From Chitinophagaceae bacterium (lineage in GTDB: Bacteria > Bacteroidota > Bacteroidia > Chitinophagales > Chitinophagaceae): 64,000 bases of DNA. The stretch is taken from positions 26,728 to 90,727 of the forward strand of contig JAEUVS010000083.1 in the NCBI GenBank assembly GCA_016786745.1. Reading direction: 5' to 3'. The notes under the pieces are model-generated. The model did no database searches, was not told the DNA's origin, and saw only the letters and a program-made list of their open reading frames with translations. The translations under genes and the position numbers were made by a program. Position 1 is the first letter of the stretch; each line of letters opens with the position of its first letter. Below, piece by piece: positions 17,310 through 26,967 of the stretch.

Positions 17310-18290
17310 ATGAAATACCGCTCACTGGGAAAAACAGGCGAACAACTGTCCGCCATCGGCCTGGGATGCATGGGAATGAGCTATGCATACGGCCCTACCA
17401 ACGATACTGAGTCCATTGTCACACTCGAAGAAGCTATAAACATCGGCATCAATTTCTGGGATACCGCAGATATGTATGGCAACGGCGCCAATGAAAAGCT
17501 TATTTCGCAGGTGCTTGTGCCTAACCGGAAAAAAGTGTTTCTCGCGACAAAATTTGGCTTTGTATGGCGAAACGACGGTACCAACTATCTCGATCTCACC
17601 CCTTCGCGGATAAAATCTGCTGCCGAAGCGAGCCTTAAACGGCTTAAGACGGATGTGATAGACCTGTATTACGCGCACAGGATCGATCCTGCGATTCCTG
17701 TAGAAGACATGGTGGGCGCCATGGCCGACCTTGTAAAGGAAGGAAAAGTACGCTATCTCGGTTTGTCGGAAGCATCGGCCACATCGCTACAAAAAGCTCA
17801 CGCTGTTCACCCGATAGCAGCCTTACAAAGCGAATATTCGTTGCTTACAAGAATTATAGAAAAAGATGTGCTACCGGTAGCCCGTGAACTCGGCATTACG
17901 ATTGTTCCATACAGTCCCCTTGCACGCGGATTGATTACCGATACAATCAATACCGCCGAATTGGCAAAGGACGACTTCCGCCGAACCGTTCCACGTTTCA
18001 AGGAAGAACACTGGAAGAATAATCAACAACTGGTTGCCGATTTTGCAGCTTTCGCGGCACAAAAGAATTGTACACCTGCGCAGCTCGCGCTTGCATGGGT
18101 GCTTGCACAGGGTGATGACATCATACCCATTCCCGGTACCAAAAAAAGGAAGTATTTAATTGAGAATGCCGGAGCGGCAGATGTTCAGTTAAGTAAAAAC
18201 GATCTTGAAAGAATCGACAACATTCTATCCAATCACCCCGATATTGGCGAACGCTACGGTGCCGGCGCCATGAAGCTTGTAAACAGATAA
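17310..18290 (+). CDS. Aldo/keto reductase
   Basis: A 326-residue cytoplasmic oxidoreductase of the aldo/keto reductase superfamily, in the group with [10 protein letters not shown] at the start. Tetrad: Asp51 and Tyr56 (WDTADMYG), Lys81 (ATKFGF), His123 (YYAHRID). The C-terminal [14 protein letters not shown] motif is the NADPH adenine site. Such enzymes reduce sugar aldehydes and other carbonyls. Only 6 nt separate it from the DUF4838 gene, so the two are very likely co-transcribed, which makes a carbohydrate-derived substrate plausible. Confidence 0.92.
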   Translation: MKYRSLGKTGEQLSAIGLGCMGMSYAYGPTNDTESIVTLEEAINIGINFWDTADMYGNGANEKLISQVLVPNRKKVFLATKFGFVWRNDGTNYLDLTPSRIKSAAEASLKRLKTDVIDLYYAHRIDPAIPVEDMVGAMADLVKEGKVRYLGLSEASATSLQKAHAVHPIAALQSEYSLLTRIIEKDVLPVARELGITIVPYSPLARGLITDTINTAELAKDDFRRTVPRFKEEHWKNNQQLVADFAAFAAQKNCTPAQLALAWVLAQGDDIIPIPGTKKRKYLIENAGAADVQLSKNDLERIDNILSNHPDIGERYGAGAMKLVNR

Positions 18291-18296
18291 AAAATT

Positions 18297-20579
18297 ATGC
18301 GTTATTGTACACTGCTGTTCGTTTTACTTTTTTCTTTCATTGCAAATGGGCAAAAGAAAAAGAAAAACGTTCCTGACCAAAACATTGTTCTCACCGAAAA
18401 TCAAAGCAGCCGCTACTCAATTATTCTTCCGTCGCATCCCAATATGTACGAAGAAAAAGCAGCGACCATCCTGCAAAAATATCTCATGGAAATTTCCGGG
18501 GCAGCGCTGCCGGTTATTTCCGCTACACAACATCATTCTCCCTATGAAATTGTACTGGGACAAAACGAGAGACTCGATGAACTGCCGCTTAACATCAACT
18601 ACCAGGCACTGAAAGACGATGGCTTTGTGATAAAAACCGATTCATCGCGGTTGATCATCGCAGGCGGAAGTGAAAAGGGAACGATGTATGGAGTGTATTC
18701 TTTCCTCGAAAAATATCTCGGCTGCAGGATGTACACGCCAGGTGTAAAAATTATTCCGTCGCAGCCTAACATAGTGCTGAATAAGATCAACGATCAGCAG
18801 GTTCCGGCTATAGGCTTCCGCGATACGCATTACCGCTCGACGTGGGATGCCGAGTACACCGATTGGCACAAACTCGATCATGCTCCCGACGGCGACCGCA
18901 CCGACTGGGGAATGTGGGTGCATACCTTCAACGAACTTGTACTGCCTCAAACTTATTACCAGTCGCACCCGGAATATTTCGCGATGGTAAAGGGTAAAAG
19001 GCTGCCCACCCAGTTGTGTTTATCAAATCCCGCAGTCCTGGAAATAACCATCCAGAACCTCAGAAAAAAAATCGCCCAGAACCCGCAGGCGAAGTACTGG
19101 TCGGTGAGCCAGAACGACAACCGCGATTACTGCACATGTGATCTATGCCGGGCGGTTGATTCGGTTGAAGGCTCTCCATCTGGTTCAATTGTAAGCTTCG
19201 TAAATAAGGTGGCCGATCAGTTTCCGGAAAAAATGATTTCGACACTCGCCTATGAATATGGCAGGCACGCACCGAAAAATATCAAACCGCGCGACAACGT
19301 AAACATTATGCTGTGCAGCATCGAGGCTTTTCGCGACAGGCCGCTTACCCAGGACACCGCAAGCGCGGAATTTGTAAAAGATGTAAAAGATTGGGGAAGA
19401 ATTTCGAAAGATATTATCGTTTGGGATTACGTTATACAGTTTAATCACCTGCTTAGTCCTTTTCCTAACCTGCAGGTACTTCAGCCAAACCTGCAATTTT
19501 TCGCGGAGAATGGTGTAAATGCAATGTTTGAGCAGGGAAACCGTGAAGTGGGTGGCGAATTCGCTGCTCTTCGTTCCTATCTCATCTCAAAGTTGATGTG
19601 GGATCCCTACCTGGACGTTGATTCGGTGATGAATGATTTCCTGTATGGTTATTATGGCGCCGCGGGCAAACCCATCAGGGAATATATCGACGTTATGCGC
19701 AACGAACTGCTGAAGAGCGGAATGCAACTCCGGATATTCGGTACGCCCGTTGACGCGGAAACAACTTATCTCACGCCCGCATTGATGGCGAAATACAATG
19801 CACTTTTCGATGAGGCAGAAAAACTCGTGAAAGATTCTGCTGTTATTCTCGAAAGAGTTCGCATTGCGCGTCTTCCGGTTATGTATGCAACGCTTGAGCA
19901 GGCGAAGAAACACTATGCAGGAGAGAATGGCTTATTTGTGAAGGTAAACGGCAAATGGGAGCCGCGCACCGATCTCAAAAACATGGTCGACGAGTTTACC
20001 GACCTGTGCATTCGCGAAGGTGTAACGCGCGTGAAAGAATGGAGCACCTCGCCCGAAGAGTATCGTTCCGCTATGTACAGGATTTACTCGCAGGGTATGA
20101 ATGAACACCTCGCGTTCGGGAAAAAAATTACAATGAACAGCCCCGATACATCCGACATTAATCCATCTGAATTAGCCATGCTGACAGATGGCAAAAGAGG
20201 CAGTCATGATTACAACAATAACTGGGTGATATTTGAAGGAAAGGACCTTGATGTGGTAATAGACCTTGAAGAGGTGAAGAAGGTGAGAAAAATCGGATCG
20301 GGATACTACCAGCTTGGATTCTGGCTACGTCTGCTTCCTGTGAATGTTGAATATTATACTTCGAGGGATGGAAAGAAATTTGAGCAGGTTGCAGATATTA
20401 AGAATACGCTTCCGATAGACCAGTATGGTGGCTTTCTGCGCGAGTTTAACGCGGAGTTTCCTGCGCGCGAAGCACGGTATATAAAGGTTCATGCGCGGAG
20501 CATGGGCAACACACCGGGGTGGCATCCCGGCGCCGGCAGGCCAGCGAATATGTTGATCGATGAGATTGTAGTGGAGTGA
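18297..20579 (+). CDS. DUF4838 protein, alpha-glucuronidase-like glycosidase
   Basis: A 760-residue secreted protein: signal peptide (1-18), an N-terminal GH67/GH20-type domain 2 (about 30-145), and the DUF4838 barrel (about 175-600) with a Cys cluster YCTCDLC at 278-284. The C-terminus (about 610-760) is discoidin-like (DLDVVIDLEEV, VEYYTSRDGKKFEQV, AREARYIKVHARS). DUF4838 proteins resemble alpha-glucuronidases and occur in Bacteroidetes glycan loci, but substrate proof is lacking. It follows the aldo/keto reductase gene by 6 nt. It is convergent with the amidohydrolase gene across a REP-like element. Confidence 0.85.
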   Translation: MRYCTLLFVLLFSFIANGQKKKKNVPDQNIVLTENQSSRYSIILPSHPNMYEEKAATILQKYLMEISGAALPVISATQHHSPYEIVLGQNERLDELPLNINYQALKDDGFVIKTDSSRLIIAGGSEKGTMYGVYSFLEKYLGCRMYTPGVKIIPSQPNIVLNKINDQQVPAIGFRDTHYRSTWDAEYTDWHKLDHAPDGDRTDWGMWVHTFNELVLPQTYYQSHPEYFAMVKGKRLPTQLCLSNPAVLEITIQNLRKKIAQNPQAKYWSVSQNDNRDYCTCDLCRAVDSVEGSPSGSIVSFVNKVADQFPEKMISTLAYEYGRHAPKNIKPRDNVNIMLCSIEAFRDRPLTQDTASAEFVKDVKDWGRISKDIIVWDYVIQFNHLLSPFPNLQVLQPNLQFFAENGVNAMFEQGNREVGGEFAALRSYLISKLMWDPYLDVDSVMNDFLYGYYGAAGKPIREYIDVMRNELLKSGMQLRIFGTPVDAETTYLTPALMAKYNALFDEAEKLVKDSAVILERVRIARLPVMYATLEQAKKHYAGENGLFVKVNGKWEPRTDLKNMVDEFTDLCIREGVTRVKEWSTSPEEYRSAMYRIYSQGMNEHLAFGKKITMNSPDTSDINPSELAMLTDGKRGSHDYNNNWVIFEGKDLDVVIDLEEVKKVRKIGSGYYQLGFWLRLLPVNVEYYTSRDGKKFEQVADIKNTLPIDQYGGFLREFNAEFPAREARYIKVHARSMGNTPGWHPGAGRPANMLIDEIVVE

Positions 20580-20588
20580 GTTTGTTTG

Positions 20589-20684
20589 TCCGCTGATCCC
20601 TCGCTGCGCTCGGGATGACAACCCTTTCGCTTGTCATCCCGAACCGAGTTCTGCGAAGCAGAACGAGTGTGAGGGATCAGCTGA
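20589..20684. repeat. REP-like element R2 between convergent genes
   Basis: Outer arms TCCGCTGATCCCTC (20589-20602) and GAGGGATCAGCTGA (20671-20684), an inner 12-bp stem TCGGGATGACAA / TTGTCATCCCGA, and a third hairpin GTTCTGC-GAA-GCAGAAC at 20648-20664. Shares its core with R1 and R3. It sits between the stop codons of the DUF4838 and amidohydrolase genes and could act as a bidirectional transcript end. Confidence 0.88.
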
Positions 20685-20688
20685 AATA

Positions 20689-22026
20689 TCACTTAACTTT
20701 CACTCCCGCTTTATAAACAGAAAAAATCTTCCTGGTATTTTTTATATCCTGCATAGGATCCGCATCAAGCACAAGCAGATCCGCAACTTTTCCTGCCCCG
20801 ATCGTTCCAAAATCCCTGAGCCCGAGCGCCTGCGCAGAGTTATTGGTCGCAATTGCAATAACATCTGACACGGGTACCCCGGCTTCACTCAGCAACTGCA
20901 TTTCCAGGTGTTCTGCAAAACCCTGCGTTCTTATCGGAAACGCTCCTGAATCCGTTCCCAGCGCCACTTTAATTCCATAGTCAAAAATCTTTTTCGCATT
21001 CGCCATCGCGATCTTAAAAGCATTTTGATTTCTTGCATATGCGGGCGAATTTTTTGTATCGTTCTTATATTTTTCCGACGAAATCATTTCATACACGCCT
21101 GGCTCGAGTGATTCTTTAAAAAACGGATCATTGATCCATTCTGTTTCGCCGCCATAAGCATAAGCAAACTTATCGAGCGAGAGCGTCGGTATATACACTA
21201 CATCCTTCGATTTCATCATCGCGAGAAGTGCATCATCCACAACAGAATCTCTTATGCTGTGTGCAAGAAAATCTATTCCATCAGCCACCAAACGACGCGC
21301 ATCAGCGAGATAATAAACATGTGCCGCTACCTTCATATTCCTTTTATGCGCCTCATCAATGATGGCGTGGTAAACTTCCTCATTCATCTTCGGAACCGTT
21401 TTATTGAAATCATCCACCCAAATCTTTACAGTATTAATACCCAGCTTTGCAAGACTATCCATTTCAGCCGGTACCTGCGAGGCTGATGATGGACGATAAA
21501 CCAAACCTTGTGTTGAAGATGGGTTAACGTTTGCCTGGGGTACATTAAATCCAAATCCGGCGGAAATCAACCTCGCGCCTTCGCCCGAGCCATTTCTAAG
21601 CGAATCGTACAAGCCGTTTTGAAAAAGTAACGGCCTGTCGGTTCCGAGCGCCTGCACATGCAGCACTCCATAAGAAGCATATTTCTTTAACTGCCTGATA
21701 ATATTCTCACGCGTATAGTTTGCACCGCTTGCCGTAGTATCCTTCACCACACCAATATGCGCATGCGTGCACATAATCGCCGGCATTACAGTTTTGCCCG
21801 AGAGATCAACTTCTTCCGCGCCCTGCCCGGTTACACCGGCACCTACTTCCGCTATTCTTCCATTCTCAATAAGAATATTACCGTTCTCGATCACCGGCGT
21901 GCTGTCGCCCCTTAAAATCTTTGCATTCTTTAGCAGTACAGACCCTGTTTTTCCTTCTCTATTCTCATTTTGAGGAGAAGAACAGGAAACCAGGATGGCC
22001 AGGAGCAGGTAGAAGAAATTTTTCAT
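20689..22026 (-). CDS. Secreted amidohydrolase lipoprotein
   Basis: A 445-residue protein with a lipobox (ILVSC, Cys15) followed by an amidohydrolase-superfamily barrel. Metal-site features are His88 and His90 (CTHAHIG), the later AAHVYY and FLAHSIRD histidines, and the terminal Asp in LGTDSGAF. The N- and C-terminal strands form the small beta sandwich of the imidazolonepropionase/adenine deaminase-like group (VLLKNAKILRG at the start, GKVADLLVLDADPM at the end). The substrate is unknown. It is 26 nt from the GHL6-type gene on the same strand, so both may be one operon. Confidence 0.87.
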   Translation of the reverse strand: MKNFFYLLLAILVSCSSPQNENREGKTGSVLLKNAKILRGDSTPVIENGNILIENGRIAEVGAGVTGQGAEEVDLSGKTVMPAIMCTHAHIGVVKDTTASGANYTRENIIRQLKKYASYGVLHVQALGTDRPLLFQNGLYDSLRNGSGEGARLISAGFGFNVPQANVNPSSTQGLVYRPSSASQVPAEMDSLAKLGINTVKIWVDDFNKTVPKMNEEVYHAIIDEAHKRNMKVAAHVYYLADARRLVADGIDFLAHSIRDSVVDDALLAMMKSKDVVYIPTLSLDKFAYAYGGETEWINDPFFKESLEPGVYEMISSEKYKNDTKNSPAYARNQNAFKIAMANAKKIFDYGIKVALGTDSGAFPIRTQGFAEHLEMQLLSEAGVPVSDVIAIATNNSAQALGLRDFGTIGAGKVADLLVLDADPMQDIKNTRKIFSVYKAGVKVK

Positions 22027-22052
22027 CAGTAGATTTTTTACAGGCTATAAAT

Positions 22053-24296
22053 TTAACTAATCACAACGAGCTCATGATCTGTTACAGATTTCAACGTAAA
22101 ACTCACCCATCCTTTCGATACCTGCGATGAAACCCGCTGGTTCGAAACATGCAACTCCACTCTCCTTCCATTCACCCGCTGTGGCAAACGCACTTTAATA
22201 GTAAATGGCCCCACCGAAATAAATTCCTCAAGGGGCGCGCGCCATGTAGCCGCACTCGTAAGATTAACCACATGCATCACAAGCCTGCCCGGCTGGTGAT
22301 ACACATGCACATCAATCAATCCGGCGCCTTCAACCTCCAGCGAAATATCATCAACCATCATCCATCTCACAATATTTTCAATGAGATTGCCATGATCCGG
22401 AAGATTGTTTACCGCATACTGCCTGTCGATATCCGCCGGCATAAACACCACCCTGTCACGTACAATAATACCCGGAACATTTGTAACCGGGTCGCGCATC
22501 CAGGCCGTTTCAGGCGGGTATACCGGAAACTGCGGAATGTATGTCAACGGCACCTGCGCCCCGCTTTCCACTTTCAGCTGACGAAGCCAACCACCAAATG
22601 GAATGATCTCTGTTTCTTCAAATCCTTCCAGTATTTTATGCCGCTTCCCAACATCCTTGCCGAGCCTCAAATACGTATGGTACGCATTACCCGCAACTTT
22701 CGACTCCGGCTTTGAACCCTCATCTAAGAAATGTGCGCCAAAAATATCCGCAAGAGCAAAGTCGTCTCTCCTATCGCCCCATTCATCATACAGCGATGTT
22801 TCGCCTGTCGCTATAACCTTCCCGCCGTTTGAAACAAATTTCTTTACCGCGTTTACCTGTTCGTTCGACATGCTGCCAATATTCGGAAGTATCAGCAATT
22901 TCAGGTTTGGAGCGTCGCGTTCAATATGATCAATGTGTACCGGCAAATACGGAATCCTCGCGCGCATCAGCGCGTTGGTCATACCGCGCCATGGCTGTTC
23001 CACCAGTTCATTGGCACTATCTCTTCCAAAAAAATCTGTATTCTCCTGCGACCACACCACTCCGATATTCGCAACTGGCGTTCTGTTGATCAGGTACTGT
23101 TCATTGTCTTTATGCCATTTCATGACAGGCGCTGCAGTAGAATGCATGCGTTTGTCTTCGTGAAAAGCAGAAACATGGTGCCACCACGGTTGAATACCTC
23201 CTGCAAATCCGTTGAACATCCACATCCTTGCCTCCGGCTGTACCTTGCTCGCCAACCTGAAGTTTGTTCCGCCGCCATTCTGGTACATCGCCATACTCTC
23301 GGGTACAAGTTTATCCCATCCTAGCAATCCGTGAATCAGGTTACCGGTTTGCGCATTGTGTTGAAATCCTCCATCATTGCTTCGTGTTTGATCGTCGAGC
23401 ATTAAAATATCGGCGCGTTTACATATCTCCTTATAATCCCTGAAATAAAGTCCCTGTCCCCTTATGGAACCGCTGTTCATACCTGCCCATGTACAATCGG
23501 GTCCACCCGCAGCTTTTGTTGTTTGATTATTCAGATCCCATATTTCAAGTCTTCTCCCATAGTTCCATTTTATCCATTGCCTGTACACGTTGTCGTTCCA
23601 GTTTTTTGCCGCAGGCAACTCATTACCTGTTTTCGCCCGAAAACTTTTCTGGCAATAGTTGCAGTAACAGATCGAATCGCGTGTAAGTCCGCTCCAACTG
23701 TTATCGGTAAAACCTTCGGGCTTGTAGAGCGTTGCGATTTCCGTTAATATGGATGGAATATGAGCGTCGTAGTATGGACTATTAATGCACGATAAGTAAA
23801 GTTCCCCCGCTTTGTATGGTTTCCCTTCCCTGTCAACCGAAAACCAACCGGGATACTGGTCATAAAATTCCTGGTGCGCACGATTTGAATCCATGCGCGC
23901 AAATACCGCGATGCCATCCTCGTGGGCAGCCTTACATAATTCACCAAAAAGATCGCGGCCCCTGAGGTACCGGGCCTCTTTATGAAAGGGAATTTTTGTA
24001 GGATAGTAGGCCACAATTCCACCCGCATTGATCACCACTCCTTTTGTTTCGGTTCTCTTCCACTGACCCCGCCACCATTCAATATCGTACCGTTCGGGAT
24101 CGCGTTCCGTAATGTTAACCTGTCCCCACCTCGTTACGGTGCGGTACCAGGGTATTTTTGGCTCGTTTTGACCTAACACCGAAATCTCATTCAAAATCGG
24201 TTTCGCAGGATCGAATGAAGTGACAATAGCACCGGTCACCAGCGACTGTTTTATAAAATCGCGGCGCCCCTGCGAATGTTCGTGCCCTGTTTTCAT
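22053..24296 (-). CDS. Tat-exported GHL6 / beta-galactosidase-like glycosidase
   Basis: A 747-residue protein with a twin-arginine signal (QGRRDFIKQ, about residues 9-17). Residues about 50-200 resemble the hypothetical glycosyl hydrolase 6 (GHL6) domain: KGVVINAGGIVAYYPTKI, then RYLRGRDLFGELCKAAHEDG and FARMDSNRAH. YCNYCQKSF at about 208 is a Cys pair often seen in such enzymes. Residues about 400-600 look like the class I glutamine amidotransferase-like middle domain of GH42-type enzymes (LKLLILPNIGSMSNEQ, VSNGGKVIATGETSLYD). The natural substrate is unknown. Confidence 0.75.
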   Translation of the reverse strand: MKTGHEHSQGRRDFIKQSLVTGAIVTSFDPAKPILNEISVLGQNEPKIPWYRTVTRWGQVNITERDPERYDIEWWRGQWKRTETKGVVINAGGIVAYYPTKIPFHKEARYLRGRDLFGELCKAAHEDGIAVFARMDSNRAHQEFYDQYPGWFSVDREGKPYKAGELYLSCINSPYYDAHIPSILTEIATLYKPEGFTDNSWSGLTRDSICYCNYCQKSFRAKTGNELPAAKNWNDNVYRQWIKWNYGRRLEIWDLNNQTTKAAGGPDCTWAGMNSGSIRGQGLYFRDYKEICKRADILMLDDQTRSNDGGFQHNAQTGNLIHGLLGWDKLVPESMAMYQNGGGTNFRLASKVQPEARMWMFNGFAGGIQPWWHHVSAFHEDKRMHSTAAPVMKWHKDNEQYLINRTPVANIGVVWSQENTDFFGRDSANELVEQPWRGMTNALMRARIPYLPVHIDHIERDAPNLKLLILPNIGSMSNEQVNAVKKFVSNGGKVIATGETSLYDEWGDRRDDFALADIFGAHFLDEGSKPESKVAGNAYHTYLRLGKDVGKRHKILEGFEETEIIPFGGWLRQLKVESGAQVPLTYIPQFPVYPPETAWMRDPVTNVPGIIVRDRVVFMPADIDRQYAVNNLPDHGNLIENIVRWMMVDDISLEVEGAGLIDVHVYHQPGRLVMHVVNLTSAATWRAPLEEFISVGPFTIKVRLPQRVNGRRVELHVSNQRVSSQVSKGWVSFTLKSVTDHELVVIS

Positions 24297-24425
24297 ATAA
24301 GCATAAATGTTAGATTAATATAAGTAGAATCCACTAACCGGTTGTTTTAGCGTGTTGACAGAACAGGAGACATTTCATTGTGAGCCTGCGGCTTATTAGC
24401 TTAGCAACAAACCTTATTACAGTTC

Positions 24426-25711
24426 ATGAAAATTCCCCTGTTGCTGATCATTACCTTTTCAGCTTTCTCTCAACAAGCCCTTTCAAAAACATTTCCGGAT
24501 ATTATTTAAACACCAACGGCGATACTGTTCATTGCGAATTTAAATTCAAAGATTGGAACATTACGCCTCAGCTGCTCGAAGTGAGCGCGAATGGTAAATT
24601 TATTACCCTTACTCCTGTTGAAATTAAAGGCTTCGGGGTGTATGGTTATGGCGACTACATCAGCCGGGAAATAAATTACCATAGTGGAAATTACAGTCCC
24701 CTCAATGCCCCAGACGTCTTTTCCGACCTGGTTACTACCAGGCATTCATTTTTAAAAAGAGTGGCCCCGGGTAAATATGCTTTGTACGAACTTGTAGAAT
24801 CATCGCACACGTATTTCTTCGTGGAAGAAGACGATTTAATTAAAGAACTGGTGTACCGGGTGAAGAAGGTGGGGATGGACATACTGGAAGATGACACGTA
24901 CAAGAAGGAGATCTTCGCATATTTTTCGAAAGAGCGGCTTGGCGCTGAATACTCCACCGATATTACCAATCTCACATATAACAGCCGCAGCATCGTGCCC
25001 CTGTTCAGGAAACTGAACGAAAAAATTTCAGGTGTAAAGTATAAACCAGTGAGGCGCGATAAAACGGAGTTCGACGTATTCCTGGGAGCAGTAGATAACA
25101 CGTTTCCTACTTCAATAGGTGGCCGCTACTCTGAAGCGAATAATAAGTTCGATGGATCAACTTCTGTTTCCGGCGGTGTTAGTGTCGTTTACTTTGCGCC
25201 CGGGCAGTTCAGAAGAGTGGCAATCGGCGCGTCATTGGCATACAACTCATACAACCGGGCGTTTATAAGGGAAGATTCTATCGTAAACTTTACCAGTATT
25301 TACAACAACCGGACAACGAAGTACGTCGAAGTGTTCAGTATGAAAAATCATCTTTTGATGCTTGATTTATTTGGAATGTACTTCGTGAATCCGCTGAATA
25401 AAGTAAAAGTGTATGTAAAAGGTGGCTTCAACACAAATATTGGTCTCAATTCCCGAAACGAGATATATGTAGATTACGCTTCAAGAACAACCGGCGTGCG
25501 GAACGGAACAATTGCTATAGACGATTCTGAGACAGGCCAGGTAATTATCGCGACCAGGAAACTGTATTTTAATATTCATGGTGGCCTGGGCCTGAATTCA
25601 GGTAAACACAAAGTGGAATTTAACTACTACACGCCGGGAGTAATGAATGTAAACCTGCTGTTTAAAGTGAAGATGATGAGTGTGTATTATTACTTCACAC
25701 TATCTAAATAA
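24426..25711 (+). CDS. Outer-membrane-type protein with signal peptide in the wrong frame (frameshifted)
   Basis: Two overlapping frames make one protein. An ATG at 24426 opens MKIPLLLIITFSAFSQQ, a good Bacteroidetes signal peptide, but this frame stops at 24507-24509. The downstream frame (from about 24428, open to 25711) carries the mature domain, starting NISGYYLNTNGDTVHCEF. The only A-run that links them is A5 at 24485-24489; six A would fuse the two in frame (…QALSKNISGYY). The long frame by itself would need a GTG start at 24380 and has no signal peptide. The mature part (about 420 residues) alternates strands and ends in a short barrel-like tail. Family not recognised. Either a sequencing slip, a pseudogene or a slippage-controlled gene. 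Confidence 0.7.
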
Positions 25712-25739
25712 AACGCCTGATCTTTACAGAAAGAAAATA

Positions 25740-26750
25740 TTGAAGTCTCTCATTTGCGTTGAGCCCGGGCGTTTAGAATATGCTGAAAAACCGGCGCCTG
25801 TTATCACTCCAGGCAATGCCATAATTAAAATCAAACGCATCGGCATCTGTGGCACCGACCTTCACGCTTTCGAAGGCACTCAACCATACTTTCAATATCC
25901 GCGCGTTTTAGGACATGAACTCTCAGCGGAAATTGCCGACATCTCTCCGAACAACGGTTTCAAACCCGGAGACATCGTTACCATCATGCCTTACTTCTAT
26001 TGCGGAAAATGTTACGCCTGCCGCAACGGCAAAACCAACTGCTGTGCAAACCTGAGAGTCGCGGGTGTACATACCGATGGTGGTTTCGCTGACTATTTTT
26101 CCGTTCCTGAATATTCACTTATTCACGGTAACGGCCTGTCGCATGATCAGCTGGCGCTGGTTGAACCACTGGCCATCGGCGCGCATGGCATAAGGAGAGC
26201 AGCCGTTAAACACGGCGAAATTGTTTTGATTATCGGGGCCGGACCAATTGGAATGGCATTGATTGCCTTTGCAAAAATGACCGGGGCACGTGTGATGGTG
26301 ATGGATGTAAATAAATTCAGACTCGATTTTTGTCGTGAGCAATTGAATGTTGAGGCGATCAACGCGGCCGATAAAACAGCCAGCCAGCAATTTGAGGATT
26401 TAACAAACGGTGAACTTGCTCATGTTGTAATTGATGCGACAGGTAATATCCGCGCTATCAACAACGCGTTCGGCTATATGTCGCACGGGGGACGATATAT
26501 TTTGGTCGGATTACAGAAAGAAAATATTGTTTTTAGTCACCCTGATTTTCATAAAAAAGAAGGAACCCTGATGAGCAGCAGAAATGCTACGGTCGATGAT
26601 TTTAATTATGTGATTGAAAGCATCGCTTCAGGAAAAATAGATCCGTTGAAATTTATTACGCATCGCGCGGCGTTCGGGCGGGTGAAAGAACAATTCGCAA
26701 ACTGGTTGAACCCCGCGAATAACGTAATTAAAGCGGTGGTTGAGATTTAA
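25740..26750 (+). CDS. Zinc-dependent alcohol/sorbitol dehydrogenase family
   Basis: A 336-residue medium-chain dehydrogenase. Catalytic zinc: Cys37 (GICGTD), His59/Glu60 (GHE). Structural zinc: Cys88, Cys91, Cys94, Cys102 (YFYCGKCYAC). The NAD-binding fold has GAGPIGM. The group includes sorbitol, L-threonine and L-galactonate/uronate-related dehydrogenases, and a sugar alcohol or sugar acid is likely. A TTG at 25740 gives MKSLICVEPGRLEYAEKP, the usual family start; the longer frame to 25680 overlaps the upstream gene and looks unnatural. Probably cytoplasmic. Confidence 0.88.
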   Translation: MKSLICVEPGRLEYAEKPAPVITPGNAIIKIKRIGICGTDLHAFEGTQPYFQYPRVLGHELSAEIADISPNNGFKPGDIVTIMPYFYCGKCYACRNGKTNCCANLRVAGVHTDGGFADYFSVPEYSLIHGNGLSHDQLALVEPLAIGAHGIRRAAVKHGEIVLIIGAGPIGMALIAFAKMTGARVMVMDVNKFRLDFCREQLNVEAINAADKTASQQFEDLTNGELAHVVIDATGNIRAINNAFGYMSHGGRYILVGLQKENIVFSHPDFHKKEGTLMSSRNATVDDFNYVIESIASGKIDPLKFITHRAAFGRVKEQFANWLNPANNVIKAVVEI

Positions 26751-26768
26751 TGCTCTCGTCTTCGCGCC

Positions 26769-26964
26769 TCCGCCGATCCCTCGCCTTTGGCTCGGGATGA
26801 CGGAATGATGTCTTCCCCGAACCGCTGATCCCTCGCCTTTAGCTCGGGATGACAGAATGATGTCTTCCCGAACCGCTGATCCTTCGCCTTTGGCTCGGGA
26901 TGACAGAATGATGTCTTCCCGAACCGAGTTTCGCGAAGCGAAACGAGTGTGAGGGATCAGCAGA
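26769..26964. repeat. REP-like element R3 with tandem amplification
   Basis: The start TCCGCCGATCCCTC (26769-26782) is followed by three head-to-tail units with start points at about 26770, 26822 and 26873 (52 and 51 nt apart), each with core GGCTCGGGATGAC(A/G)GAATGATGTCTTC. A closing part matches R2 (ACCGAGTT...CGAGTGTGAGGGATCAG), with its hairpin GTTTCGC-GAA-GCGAAAC at 26928-26944. It lies between two convergent genes. Confidence 0.88.
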
Positions 26965-26967
26965 GAA

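Noticed and set aside
24380..24425. GTG start at 24380 for the outer-membrane-type gene
   Set aside because: It gives an N-terminus without a signal peptide, and an adjacent frame carries a convincing one, so the long frame's first 35 or so codons are probably not coding.
26769..26964. Repeated 51-52 nt units as a CRISPR array
   Set aside because: Units are near-identical through their whole length with no unique spacers, and no cas genes are present. They match the R1 and R2 REP-like elements.
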